Of a stretch of DNA of 64,000 bases, positions 11,041-22,778 are shown piece after piece; the first letter of the stretch is position 1; each line of letters begins with the position of its first letter. Below the pieces are notes generated by a model. That model did no database searches, was not told the origin of the DNA, and saw only the letters and a program-made list of their open reading frames with translations. A program made the translations under genes and the position numbers. The DNA comes from Takakia lepidozioides (lineage: Eukaryota; Streptophyta; Takakiopsida; Takakiales; Takakiaceae). The stretch lies in NCBI GenBank assembly GCA_030704615.1, contig CM060733.1, forward strand, positions 67,766,001 to 67,830,000. The letters run 5' to 3'.

Positions 11041-13199
11041 TGGAGTGACATCCGGGACTGGCGACTCATCAGGGATGTCCAAGATGATGAGTTCGGCTGC
11101 ATATGGCTTCTTCTTCCCGTTCACCCAGGATCTAGTCATTTTAGCCTGCAAACAAGCATGCAATGAAATGCTCAAGTGGATTGAAACGAACCATGCCCAC
11201 AACACACAAGAAACAAAAGACAACACGCACCGTGTTGAGGAACTCCACAATCCTCTCCCACACTGGTGATGGATCGCCCTTGTAATCAGATTTCCTGGAC
11301 TCCATAATGGCAAGGAACCCGACGTTGGCCATCTCCAACCTGGTAGGGCGAATGACCCTCGTGGGATGCTCCACTGCGTGGTACGGGTCCTTAGGATCAA
11401 CCACCCCGTTGTTCTTTCTCCCGGATCCCCTACCATGCGGTGGAGTCTCTTTGGTCTGCTGGACATTCGCCGCAGGGCCAGTTTTTGCAACACTTCCCTG
11501 CCCAACAACCTGCCCTTGCGCTCCCTTCCCCCTACCCCTTCCTTTCCCCACACCAACAACAACATCATTTCCCTTTGCCTTTCTACCTTTACCCGGGGTA
11601 TCCTAAGCGGGAGGCTCCTTTTCTGCAAGTGTCCTCAGATTTCTATCATGAATCTCGAGGTCGGCAGCGGCGGCGGCGGCTGCTACACGCTCATTTTCTC
11701 TCCTCAAAGACACCTCCTGCGCCGGGGTCTCAGAAACAGGGCAATCCAAATACCAACCACAGGCAGAAAGATGGTCTGGGCCCCAGTCTTGCAAGATCCC
11801 CGCAATAAACATGGTCTGGTTGCCAGCAGGAACTAGCCACAGGTCCACGAAATCAGGATGTTTGTCCAAGCAGTTCTTTGCCATGAGAACATACTTTATG
11901 TACCTGCAGGCACAGAGATAGCCTCATTATGCAATGCAACTATTGTCTCCCAGCTTTTCTACCACATCACGAAGACCCCCTAAAAGAGTATGCGGCACCG
12001 CACACTGCAACCACCGCACACAAAATAGCCTGAAGGGCCCAGGGTGTGCACGTTGATGTTACTACACACGGATAGAGCAAATGAGTGTGCGACACCACAC
12101 ACTCATATAAGCCAGCACAAAACAGGTTGGATGGAAGAGAGTGTGTCTTTGCAAATCAAAGAAGCATAGTCTATTTCGCACATGTAAAGGCATCGTTTCT
12201 AGGCTTCCTCTCCTTTCTCTTGCTGGTCAAGCTCATTTGTTTGACTGATGCCACCCTCCTTGTTGAACTCCCTGAAGAAACAAGATTGCCACACTGTGGC
12301 TCTCCATTTCCGCATGTATGCTTGGAAGGAGACCTTCGGTGCTGTCATGGTGATGCCATAGTCAGCCAGCTGCGTATGTAGAACAGACTGGGCCCTCTCC
12401 TCCAACTGCAAAACAATTCGAATGCAAGAATGAACCAGAAATCAATCACAGTCATTGTAACATGGAATGAGAACGACAGAAAAGCGAAATGAAAGTAACA
12501 CAATAAATGACATCATACCTGGCTCCAGTAAGTGGCCTTGTGAAGCCATGTGTCCATCATATTGTCACTGATAGGAATGACACGTTGGGTCTTCTTCTCT
12601 TTCTCCGGCCTGGGGAACATGTGGGTATCCCTAACAGTGGGATCGGAGTTCCATATCTGTAGCCACTTCACCTTCTGTTCTGAAGACACAACGGCGGTAG
12701 ACAACCTGTGCAACTTCTCCTGGGCCATCTCCGGCTTGCCGGGCTTGTTGAAATGGTTTTTCACTTCTTGAAGAAACTGTGGTCCGAAGGATGGGTCGGC
12801 AATTCTCAACTGCTTCACAAAAGCACTCATAATATTCTTTCTTGTGGCGGTCATCTCTTGCTTGTTGTGACTCTCAACCCTCTTTGCTGTCCTTCTCTCT
12901 TCAGGGGTAGAGTTGTAGTATTCCAGTTTGCCACGTTGTCTTGCATCTGCAATGTCTTGTTGCAAGAGAATGCACGACAATTGCATCAACACAAGGGCAA
13001 TGGAAACAAACAGAAACAAAGATCTCGAAGCAGGAATATCGAAAGGAAGGAGGATGAAAGATGTATCTCACCGCGTACATATACTCCATGAAAGCCTCAT
13101 GGGTCAACGAGTACCATGTTTCTGATGTCTTGGAGTTTTCGCACTTCTTGTAAGTCTCTGCTGAAAGGATGGTCTTGAAGTTGGTCAAGGGCATCTGGC
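10137..13199 (-). pseudogene. Family A copy A2: central domains plus methyltransferase-like domain
   Basis: A spliced minus-strand gene relic. Recognisable exons, in transcript order: about 13199-13074 (FKTILSAETYKKCENSK, donor GCG|GTGAGA); about 12960-12520 (KQLRIADPSFGPQFLQEV to HKATYWSQ, donor CAG|GTATGA); 12406-12200 (LEERAQSVLHTQLADYG, FFREFNKEGG); 11903-11231 (YIKYVLMAKNCLDKH, GILQDWGPDHLSACGWYLDC, an Ala run, a Lys/Gly/Arg-rich linker, VWERIVEFLNTV); from 11145 (AELIILDIPDESP); then methyltransferase-like segments to 10137. The ParB-like first exon seen in A1 and A4 was not found upstream. An in-frame stop lies near 11604, and exon borders are uncertain after 11000. The same acceptor before YIKYV is used by A4 before YINFY. 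The protein may act on DNA, but this is inferred from the domain only. Confidence 0.6.
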
Positions 13200-13564
13200 C
13201 GATCCTCTATATCCTATACAGTGTGTGAACCAGACTCATTTTGACATGCGATGTCTCCGGGGGACTTCCCAAGCCAGAAGGTAGATTTTCATTTCGTTGT
13301 TTGCTTTCAACCCTCTAGAAATTTCGCTACGGTTTTGACTCGTCTGTTTTCCGTTTTTTCTTGTCCTTCTCCTATACCATCCTTGCGTTGACGCAAGCAT
13401 GGTGCAAGTGTTCCCGTTAGTCTTTCCCTGGCCCTGGCTTCGGTGCCCACTCCAGTGTCTTTCCTTTTTTAATTGTGTAGACTCGTGCTTTCGACGCGCA
13501 CTGTCTTGTAAGAGAACGCCACCCATCCACACCATCTTCCGTGAAGGAGTTCTAAGTCCTGAAG

Positions 13565-14062
13565 GGGGGGGCGCATGTTGACTCCTTTTGCGATCCGGTG
13601 GATGATGATTTCATCTACAACTACGTGGATGCATCACTTACAGTGCTGCGGGCGTCCAGAGAGCCATGGAGAGGTGCACGGGAGAAGAGTCCGGCCTTTA
13701 TGCAAACTGTCATCGAGTCTTGCAGCGTTCAAGGGTCCTAGGTTGTTGATCTCGCTCTTGGAACATGTTCGTGGTTTTGCACTGACAGTCTCGTAATGTT
13801 CTACCTTCATTTGCTATTCTTTTTGGATTGCAGGTACTCCTTGCTCTTTGCTCATTGATCGTTTATGCATGTAGGGGCTCATTCCATGTCTGCAAGGCAG
13901 CAGGAAGGCATCTGTTTGCCTTGAGGGCGATGCCGACCTCTACAATGAGGTGATAGCTCCTCTCCATGAGGGCTCGACTTCAGGCACGCAGATAGATGCG
14001 ACACTCGCTGCAGTGGCCTTGGAACACGAAGACATGGACATTGACGACGATTTTGATTGTGA
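13565..14062 (+). pseudogene. Family A copy A3: methyltransferase-like C-terminal fragment
   Basis: The plus strand encodes DPVDDDFIYNYVDASL, SPAFMQTVIESCSVQGS, a TAG stop, VVDLALGTCSW, then after a probable intron KASVCLEGDADLYNEVI and DMDIDDDFDCE. This aligns with A2 (DPPTDDMHHNYVDNN, EEPNF, IVECCTYTDARVLDLLMGTG, LFGIEGDAEIYKNLL, DSDFACE). It is a second copy of the SAM-binding end, on the opposite strand from A2 and only about 370 bases from A2's first exon. The GxG glycine is Cys here (GTC), and there is a nonsense codon. The ending again overlaps GTGAGTAAG. Confidence 0.6.
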
Positions 14063-15430
14063 GTAAGTCTATACCATTCTTTTACGTTCTTCTTTGTCAG
14101 CTTTTTCTTCTTCAGTTGGGCCTCCACTGTGGTGTGAGAATGGGGGATGCTCATGAAACTTTGGGATGTTTTTGCAGGAGCCCAAGAACTCCAAGGTTTA
14201 TCCCTTTCTTTGCGAACCCAGACTTCTATCCTAGTCCGAAATCTGGATGAACATCTCTGTAATGTAACAGATTTGGAAGCCAGGGGATGAATTCCGGTGA
14301 CAGAAATCGTAATTTGTTCGGAGGCTGCAGCCACAACATTTGCTCTCCAGGCATCTCCCCCTCCTCTGCTTCGCGACCGGAGGGGAAATGTGGATAGCAG
14401 GGCTAGGGTGTTCATTGATATTTGTGCTTTAGTTTCGGATGCAAACTCCTCTGGCAGTGGATCTTCTTGTTCAAAATGATCCATTTCTTTTCAAACTATC
14501 TATCAATAAACCAATACCGAGTTGTTTGATTTGAATCCGGTGTATGCCTCTAGACCTGTTCTTCTCTTCATAACTTCCTTCATCTATGTTTCTCCATTCA
14601 TCCATATTTGAGGCGTCCACAATACATGCCCTCAACATCCATCCTATTGTCAATTGTTCATCCATGCATTCATGCATCCATCGGTGTGCCATAGTTCATC
14701 CAAATTCAATGTTACGTTCATCCAAAGTTCATCCAAAATGCATCAAATATTCATCCAACATTCATCCACATGCGCACAATGTCTCTTCTACAGAGTTGCA
14801 AACTACTGCTTGGTTGTATGCATCCTTTCCCGCAGATACAGGTCTCCCGGGGTTTTCTCATCCATGGTTATAGGCCCGCGCGGTGACAATCGTCCTCATC
14901 TGTTAGCATCTTCCCGCTCACGGATGAGCATCTTCTTGCTCACGAATCTTTCCGCTCACGTGGGCTGCTCACGGATTAGCATTCCTCATTTGGAGCAAGC
15001 TAAAACTAAAAACTACTTCATGCAACATTCCAACATAAATTCTCTGGACACTGCACTGAGCCCAAAACCCTAACTACTCAGCAGCCTTTCTTCTTGACCA
15101 ACTAGAGCATCCCCTCGATCGCCACCATAGTAGGCTCTCGGAGTGGGAAGAAGAGTGAGGGCGTTCTTGAAAAGTACCGAAGCCCCCCTGTGAATGAAAT
15201 AGGGCAACAAAGACTGATATCGGGATGATGTTCAAAGGAAGAAGAGCCCCGCGCAAGGTATACCTGCGCCACAATACACTTGTCATGTTGCATTTTTTTT
15301 TTTTGCATCGTATAAGACGTAAGGTTTTATTTAGAGATATGAATGACACTGATTATGATATGGGCATGGGGATGGTGCCAGAAAATGCACTACTTTCCAA
15401 TCATCCCGCAATTGAAGGCGCATTACCGAA
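14063..15430. repeat. Right edge of the composite block: CATTCATCC cluster, then GCTCACG cluster
   Basis: No gene recognised. At 14580-14780 there are about ten (C)ATTCATCC or TTCATCC motifs, the complement of the left cluster. At 14905-14985 there are four GCTCACG(GAT) motifs. Between 14990 and 15430 there is a 9-T run but no recognisable feature. Confidence 0.5.
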
Positions 15431-15439
15431 GCCCCTCAT

Positions 15440-16600
15440 TGGCAAAACTGATGAGATGGCACGTTTTGCATTGGAGCCCCCCGAGAAAGGTGTGCGGGCC
15501 ACAAGATTCACAAGCATGGAGGCATACTGAAGAGATATGGCATTTTCTCTTGGATGACCCATGACATGTCCGCCTCGGCTTCTCCACAGATGGGGTCAAC
15601 CCATTCTCTATCCAGTCATGTAGTCATTCCACTTGGCCGGTGACCATGGTGAATTACAACATCCCACCGTATCTTTCAATAAGAAAAGGCCATATCATGT
15701 TGGCTGCCATTGTACCAGGTGAGTGTTCCCATTTCATGTTTATTATTCCCTTGGATTTTACATTTAATCTTTTGATCTTTGGCGCAATTCCGATGGAAGA
15801 TTGATGAGTGACATAATCATGGAGTAAGATGTGTCATTCATTATGAAGTATAATTAGCATGGTGGAGCATTGAAACAATTAATGGTGTGAATGTCTCATA
15901 GAGAAAAAACAAGTGAAAGACATGGACACGTACTTGCGACCACTAGTTGATGAACTTAAGGAGCTATGGAGAGGGGTCCCGACATTGGATTCTTCACTTG
16001 ACCCTATAGCCGGACAATCTTTTCAGATGAGAGGCATCTTGTTTTGGACAATGCATGATTATCCAGGTAGAACCCACGTACATTTACTTGTCAAGGGATA
16101 TTGATGAGGATTAGGATTGATTGAAGTAGCTGCGATAGTCTTGTACACCATAGGGTAGATGCACATGACAACTTTTTGTCTTCGTTAGTGTGGCGGGATG
16201 TCTACAGGACTTACTGTTTGCTCGGGGCTGAGCACCAAAGGGTACCACACATGCCTGCATTGTGGCGATGAATTTGATGCACAAAGCTCCCGTAATCTTC
16301 ACAAGATGGTGTATCATAACTACCGCAAGTTTCTTCTTATGTGCCATCGTTGGAGAAGAAGAGAGAAACACTTGTTTGATGACAAAGAGGAGTTACATCC
16401 CCCCCCCCCCCCCCCCCCGTGACACCATCCGGGCACTTTTGGGAAGACCGATGGAAAGAGGCACATCCGAAAGGGTCCGGTGAAGTGGAGGTGTCCGACA
16501 TGAAGCAACTTTCAATCTTCTATGAGTTGTCATATTGGGCGGTACATATTCCACAAAAACACCATCAATATTGCTATGCATGCATGTGATATTGCATGTT
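15440..16600 (+). pseudogene. CACTA (En/Spm) TNP2-type transposase fragment
   Basis: Plus-strand exon-like blocks match TNP2 transposases of plant CACTA elements. The motifs are MRWHVLHWSP and HVRLGFSTDGVNPF with WPVTMVNYNIPPYLS (15440-15721, donor CAG|GTGAGT); KDMDTYLRPLVDELKELW and FWTMHDYPG (15905-16064, donor CAG|GTAGAA); LTVCSGLSTKGYHTCLHCG, RKFLLMCHRWRRR and FDDKEE (16216-16398); and QLSIFYELSYW (16510-16545). The enzyme catalyses cut-and-paste transposition. Frameshifts, stops (LLDDP-stop) and a 20-C run at 16399-16418 show it is dead. Neither the element's CACTA ends nor the rest of the transposase was found. Confidence 0.8.
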
Positions 16601-17361
16601 TTGTATGATTTCCATTGTCACTTTCACAACAAAATAGGCGTGTAAGAATTTATGGGTGGGGATATATATAGGGTCCGTTCATTTTAAGATGGCTCAGAAG
16701 TATATGTCCAGTCTGTCTGTTCATTGTCACAGTTTTTCATCCAACACCATATATCACACACAAAATAATATAATCAAACATGAAATAATACTCTTTCGAC
16801 GACAAAATGGATTGACAAACCATCACAACAAATGAAATAAGAATTGAAAATCTATTCACAATTTTATGGATTACTTTTCACAATACAGTCAAGACGTCAG
16901 TGTCCAAGTAGATCATCTTTCATGTGCACAACCTTTAACAAGTAATTTTTTTACACAATCCACTTGATATGCATTTATTGACATGTAGACCAAAGAGGAT
17001 GTTCAATTTCATGAATTTATAACTGTAAATGTGCATGCATAAAGTAAAATTGTAGATGCAAAACTCATGACATTTGTTGTAATTCTCTATTCGTCAAAGC
17101 TCCACTTGACATTAATGATTTTAAATTCAAAGTATTATTCCGCAATGTTGTAGTATTCATAGTATTGAAAGTATATTGGAAGTAATCTAAATTTTATTTT
17201 TTGTCCTTACAATACGTTGAATTTTTAAAAGGACGATCAGGATTGGAGACCAGGAATCCTTGGCTATCATATAGTCATCTTACCATCCACCCACAAGAAA
17301 AACCTTGAGAGGTAAGCCACGAATAAATGGTATAGTATTGCTACGCGTTGCTCCGGAAGCT
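16601..17361. other. AT-rich stretch, nothing recognised
   Basis: AT-rich sequence with no coherent reading frame and no repeat structure that I could identify. Confidence 0.5.
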
Positions 17362-17662
17362 TCAACGAGGGCCGCAGCGTTTACCGAGTTACGGAATGTG
17401 ACGGAGCAAGGGGGTCTCCAGATAGATGCTTTTCAGCTGAAGCTAGAAGATAAATATATTGACTGTCTCTGAAGCGGACTATGCCGTCCTGGTGGCCAAG
17501 CGCAGCGAGAATTCCAGTAAATTTGTAGTGGGCGATGATGGCTTGGGCTATGGTGACGTTGGGGAGGAGGAAGAGTGGATGTCAACCACTTTCCTGACGA
17601 TTCCGACGATGACGGTGATGGATCCTGGCTGAAGCGCAAGAAAAGGAATCCGGACGGAACTG
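17362..17662 (+). pseudogene. DNA polymerase alpha catalytic subunit, N-terminal exon fragment
   Basis: Plus-strand frames joined by two small indels read TRAAAFTELRNVTEQGG, DAFQLKLEDK, VSEADYAVLVAKRSEN, FVVGDDGLGYGDVGEEEEW and DDSDDDGDGSWLKRKKRNPD. The block ends at a good splice donor (CTG|GTAAGC). The LVAKR and DDDGLGYGD-GEEE signatures are typical of the N-terminal region of the plant replicative polymerase alpha. The catalytic domain is absent downstream. Frameshifts near 17455 and 17577 make it a relic. It is the first of three unrelated gene scraps on the same strand within 3 kb. Confidence 0.75.
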
Positions 17663-19296
17663 GTAAGCTTCCGATAGAGGGTTCCTTTTTTATTGATACT
17701 GGGTGCAGAGTGCAGAGAGAGTAGGGAGTGAGGGGGGTTGGGCCTTTTGGTGAACAATATGGAAACTACCTGCTAGCAAGGTAGTTCTGTATTTGTTCAT
17801 GGGATTGGGCAGCCCGCCATTGCATTGATTCTTCGTGATTCTTGCACAATGTGGCAGATGCGAAAAGGGAAAAGGGAATGGCAGCGAATGGCAGGGAATG
17901 GTCACCCCTGAGAGCATCCTGGACAATGTTCTGGCCGTTATAACTGCCCGATGATGTTGATCGCGAGCGAGAAATGCCTTCCCACCCTACTCTCCACATA
18001 GTTTCTGGTACCACCTTCTTGAACCTTCCACGGATGCAGTGTCATTTCCCTCCTTCATTTATATAAATAAACCTGTGATCATAATTTTTAGGAAATTCCA
18101 GGAACTCAGAGAAAAAGTAAGAAAGACAAGAAAAAAAAAAGAAAAAATTATTGCATCCACAGAGGGATACAAGCAGAAAGAGAAACACTTTTAGAGGAGG
18201 CCCCACAGGCCCATTGGAGGATGAGTGAAAGAAGAAACTTCAGAATGCCCACAGGCGAGAAATGAAATGAAATGACATGAAGTGTCTTTCTTTGCCCCTG
18301 ACCCTGCTGTCTCTTGGCTTGCCAGGATCGTTTGAGTTTTCTGTCTACAAAGATTGATCTGGGGTGTTTCCCCTTTCCGCACCAAAGAATATGAGAAAGA
18401 GAGAAGTTTAATCCGAGTGTTTCCCCTTTTCATGAGAGAAAAGAAGTACAGAAAAGTTGAGTACCATCTGCTCTCTTCCTCCATTGTTTTCTTCCTTGCC
18501 AGTGTCCTTGAATGCTGCTCAAGCATAACCATAACAAAGGACTTCCCCAGATGAAGGGAGATGGCTTAGATTCAAGTTCCAAGCCTCATAAGGTGTCTGT
18601 TTTGCTTTACATTCTTTCCTACTTGTCTTCACTACAGAATTTCCTGCAAGACTTCTTGCCCTTTGCCAACTGCCACCAGAAAAATGCAATGGTCTGTCCA
18701 CCTCAATTTTGAAGCTGAGAGACTGCTGGGTTCATTACATGTGCAAGGAAGAGTAAAACTGCCAAAATTTAAATGGAGTAGGCAGGTGCTTACTCCAAAG
18801 CCTATATCGACCGCAGCTTCCTTTCAAAAGAAAAGCCTGCTGAAAGGTTGTGCTCAGCTCTTTGCATCATAGACATAAGTAAAAGAATGGCAGAACAATT
18901 TGGGTTGGAGGAGGGAGGGTACATGTTTGCTGGTGCTTATTTGGATAGAGCAGATCTTGAATGATAGTAAGTACATGTCATTCTTGTTCTACTAATGCAG
19001 TTATTAAGGAACCTGCCATGCATGGATTGTTATCTGGTTGCTCAAGAGATATGGAATATGAGGCTTTGAGCTGTTTGACGGGATGCCCACCCACATTGCA
19101 GATAATTTTCTGCTTTTGTGGGAGGGATATCAATTCTCATGTATATTAGCGAATGATGTATGTGTTCAATAAGCCACTGTACTTAGTGTGTAGTGGTTAA
19201 AGCAAGCACCAAGGGAGGTACAACAGCTACAGCTTCCAGCTTAATCATGTTCACATCTGAGCAGAACCTATTTCCTTGGTTGGTGATGGATTGCAG
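17663..19296. other. Spacer between gene scraps, nothing recognised
   Basis: Contains a purine-rich patch near 18120-18150 and several short open frames without family motifs. It may hold introns of the captured genes. Confidence 0.4.
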
Positions 19297-20062
19297 AAGG
19301 AATTTGAATTTCTTCGTCTGGATGGCACTCTATCTCAACAACAAAGAGAGAAGGTGCTGAAAGACTTCAGCAGCAACTCAAAGATACTTGTAAGGTTTTC
19401 TTGCTATCCCGGAGTTTGTCAGTTTGGGGATTGAATGAACTCCCTGAGAGAGAGAGAAGAACACAGCACTCCAAGGTTTTTGGGTTACTTGTCACCCCAC
19501 TCTCCCCCTAAAAAAGCATTTAGAAATGCTAATGTGCAAAGAGAGGAGGACTATGTTCTGAACACTGTAGTTCTACACCTCTGCAATTCGATGTCTCAGT
19601 CTGTGTTCTGTGCAAAAATCTAGTGAGCTTCATGGATGACCTGAAGCTTGTCATTTCTCTTTGAAGGCAGGAGGGGTGGGCCTAAATCTCACGGCTGCCT
19701 CCAATGCTTTCCTTTTGGGAGGTTCATAGACTATTTTCTTCCTGAAATGAGAGACATTCTTTGATAAGGGCTCCATGCAAGATTAATAGGTCAAACTACC
19801 TCAGTAGCCTTTGTCTTCCATAGGAGACTCTTAAGCAGTTAATCCAGATTCTTGCATTATTCCTGTCAAGTTTTATTTATAAAAGAGTTTTTGGTAAGCT
19901 CAATTTTGAGTATGGAAATGGCAACTGTAATGGACCCTATAGTCTGCTTTATAGTCTACATGGATGATCTGAGAGATGTTTTCTGGGTTGAAGGATCAAT
20001 GGTGGAATCCAGCAGTCGAAAAACAGGCTGTCATGTGCATTCATCGCATCGGTCAAACCAAG
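19297..20062 (+). pseudogene. RAD5/HLTF-like SNF2 ATPase, C-terminal helicase exons
   Basis: Three exon-like blocks on the plus strand encode successive parts of a SNF2 helicase C-terminal lobe: FEFLRLDGTLSQQQREKVL (19297-19389, between TTGCAG| and |GTAAGG), KAGGVGLNLTAASNAFLL (about 19664-19717) and DQWWNPAVEKQAVMCIHRIG (19994-20062). They correspond to motifs IV, V and VI of the RAD5/HLTF group, whose members remodel chromatin and act in post-replication repair. The intron layout is preserved, so this is genomic DNA and not a retrocopy. The second block is preceded by a frame disruption (CTTTGAAG) where the conserved MSLKAGG should be, motif VI has Cys in place of the first Arg, and no other domain was found. 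Confidence 0.75.
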
Positions 20063-20218
20063 TATGACTTACGCGGAGACCAACCCGAAGGAGGGTCACA
20101 TCATTCAGCACTGTCTTGGAGAGAACTACTAGATGTAGAAATTTCGGAATCTATGAGTTTATGTTTTCAGTACCTTTGTGGTGTACGTTCGATGTAGTGG
20201 ACCCAAGTAAAGCTGAAG

Positions 20219-20296
20219 CAAGTTGAAGAGGCCACCATTGCAGTCATTTATGCATCAGCATATGGAAACACAGCTGCTCTTGCCTGGAAGCTATAA
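20219..20296 (+). pseudogene. Flavodiiron protein fragment (flavodoxin-like module)
   Basis: Twenty-five codons read QVEEATIAVIYASAYGNTAA and LAWKL before a stop. This matches the first beta strand and FMN phosphate-binding loop (YASAYGNTAA) of the flavodoxin module in photosynthetic flavodiiron proteins, which reduce oxygen downstream of photosystem I. No diiron or other module was found nearby. Flavodiiron genes are absent from flowering plants, so this small fragment also bears on the identity of the organism. Confidence 0.6.
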
Positions 20297-20946
20297 GGTT
20301 GGTATGGCCTCTTCCTTTTCAGTTTCTGTATGTGATACTTATGTCATCCTGATATTTGCATGTATATTGTTCTTCCTTTTCTTTTTAACCAGATAGTTCC
20401 AAATGTGCTCATGAAGATTTTGTAATTCGTATTGTCTCTATGTGTCTCTTAGTCATTGGCTTTGGTGTAGTGGGACTGATTCAGTGCTATAGGCCCCAGC
20501 ACTGGCAATGAATTTAAGATTAGGAAATGTCTCCAACTAGTCTATCCCTAATTTTCTCTATTGGCCAACAAGGTCTAATGCCTCTGGACTATGGCCAGCA
20601 GGGTCTTTTGAGTACAAGCCATCTGTCTCCCAAAGGGTCCCCAAAAAAATGAGATGGAGCTAGCCCTGGCATGAACATCAAATCCAACCTTAATGCATTT
20701 AGCTCAAAAGGCAAACTGAAGGCAAATTGTGATCTTGTGATCTTTGTGTCATTTTTTCAGCAGTAGATACTGCATTTTCCTCGACTCTGATGGCTCCATT
20801 GGGTGATTCTGGTGCCAGCCAACAGAAGCAACACTCCAGACATTAAACCCAAACCCAAACCTGATCTTCTTTGCTTCTGGTACTTGTGCCTAGCTTCTAC
20901 AGAGAAGCTGCATGTGAAAAAGGCAGAGCAAGAGGAAAGAAAAGGT

Positions 20947-21852
20947 ATCTCTTTACAGAAACCAGCTCACATACATGGTTTCATTGTGTACAAGCGTGGT
21001 TTGGTTTTCAACTCATCTGTATTCAGGAGAATGGCCACAAGGTCTTATGAGTACATTCACTTTTTTTGGTACTATTCAGGAGATGTCTGCCCATAATCAG
21101 ATTTGCAGACAAAATTTAAAGTGGTGTACATATCCTTGTAGCAAGCCTTACTCTCCCACTGATTCACTAAAACAAAGCTACATGCAGATATATTGTTGAC
21201 CTATTTCATTTGGGAATGCCATGGAACATGTTTGGGGTGTATCTCTTTACAGAAACCAACTCACATACATGGTTTCATTCGTGTACAAGCGTGGTTTGGT
21301 TTTCAACTCATCTGTATTCAGGAGAGTGACCACAAAGCTACTGGCCACAAGGTCTTATGAGTACATTCACTTTTTTTGGTACTATTCAGGAGATGTCTGC
21401 CCATAGTCAGATTTGCAGACAAAATTTAAAGTGGTGTACATATCCTTGTAACAAGCCTTACTCTCCCACTGATTCACTAAAACAAAGCTACATGCAGATA
21501 TATTGTTGACCTATTTCATTTAGTTGGCCATTGATGGGAATGCCATGGAACATGTTGGGGGTGTATCTCTTTACAGAAACCAACTCACATACATGGTTTC
21601 ATTCGTGGTTTGGTTTTCAACTCATATGTATTCAGGAGAATGGCCACAAAGCTACTGGCCACAAGGTCTTATGAGTACATTCACTTTTTTTGGTACTATT
21701 CAGGAGATGTCTGCCCATAATCAGATTTGCAGACATACATATCCTTGTAACAAGCCTTACTCTCCCACTCTAAAACAAAGCTACATGCAGATTGACCTAT
21801 TTCATTTAGTCGGCCATTGATGGGAATGCCATGGAACATGTTTGGGGTGTTC
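20947..21852 (+). repeat. Three direct repeats of about 290-325 bp
   Basis: Units begin at 20947, 21240 and 21566, each starting ATCTCTTTACAGAAACC. They are highly similar and differ mainly by short indels (for example CAAAGCTACTGG inserted in units 2 and 3). They contain GGCCACAAGGTCTTATGAG followed by TACATTCACTTTTTTTGG. The high similarity suggests recent tandem duplication. Short open frames across the units are by-products. Confidence 0.85.
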
Positions 21853-22778
21853 AGGGGAGCAAAGAAGCACAAGCCCATGTTCAAACAGGACCCTAAGGCG
21901 GCGATTTGGGGCCAGCTTACCGAAGTATTAGTTGGCACAGGTTTAAATAGGACCCTAACGCCGAACGCCGAAACACCTACGTAGAATAGGAGCGCATGCC
22001 AAGAACCGTTTTCTATCGGTTGTCTTCTTCTTCGCGCAGTCGTCGGCGTCCTCCGTTTTCTATTGTTTCCTTCGCGTAGTGGCCCTCTCCTCTCCCTCTC
22101 CTCTGCGCCCTCATCCTCCTCGCTCTCCTTGTGAATAGGTGCACCAATAACCTTTCTTAACACCTGTACCTAGTTGAGTTTTAGTTGAGAACTTTGTCTC
22201 TTTCGCAGGTGAATACTCCTCCTCCGCACTCCTCTTGGTGCACTCATGGACAATGACATGATCCCCCAGAGGATTAGACATAGTTAATCTAACTAAGGGT
22301 TATTTTCAAACAGTTATAGGTTTACCGAGTGAAGGAGAGGATGTGAGACAGCTGAAACCAAAATGGGAAAAAGAGATTGTCGAGCTATGGGGGTAGAGAG
22401 TAGATACCAAGGGGTATCTTTACATAGGTGGAAGCGCACCCCCAGAGCTGAGAAAAGAACTCTTGAGCTTGTGGAGTAGGGTGTACCAATCAGCAAAACC
22501 AGCTGGTGGCATCATTTCCATGAGTTTCATGAGAGGTTTTACCTGTGAGAGACATGGCGTCGAGGTGGATTGGGCCAAGTTTGCGGAGGAAGCAAATAGA
22601 CGGCGAGGTTCTATTCAAGCTGGGAAGAAGGAGGAAAAATTTCAAGAAGACCATCGGGTACAGGTGTGTTGTCTTCTTCGTGAAGCAAACATGGAGCACA
22701 CACTATCTTTTACAAGCACGCCTTCAAGCAAAGTGGTGCAGGGAAGGTATGTGCATTGTCGGCCATGAATCCTTGGAA
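21853..22778. other. Stretch without recognised gene
   Basis: A plus-strand frame at 22410-22768 (containing FTCERHGVEVDWAKFAEEAN) looks like ordinary soluble protein in composition but matches nothing I recognise. It could be an eroded transposon or gag fragment. Confidence 0.35.

Larger units (their letters stand above)
7740..14990. mobile_element. Composite block bounded by inverted motif clusters
   Basis: The left edge has a cluster of GTGAGC/GCTCAC motifs (7745-7815) followed inward by repeated GATGAATG motifs (7968-8095). The right edge has the mirror image: repeated CATTCATCC motifs (about 14580-14780), then GCTCACG motifs (14905-14985). The two ends are thus inverted in motif order and strand, as in transposons with long subterminal repeats. 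Inside lie family A copies A2 (minus) and A3 (plus), a MULE remnant and a PPR remnant. A single-element interpretation is inference: the ends match in motif composition, not as a clean aligned inverted repeat, and no target duplication was identified. Confidence 0.4.
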
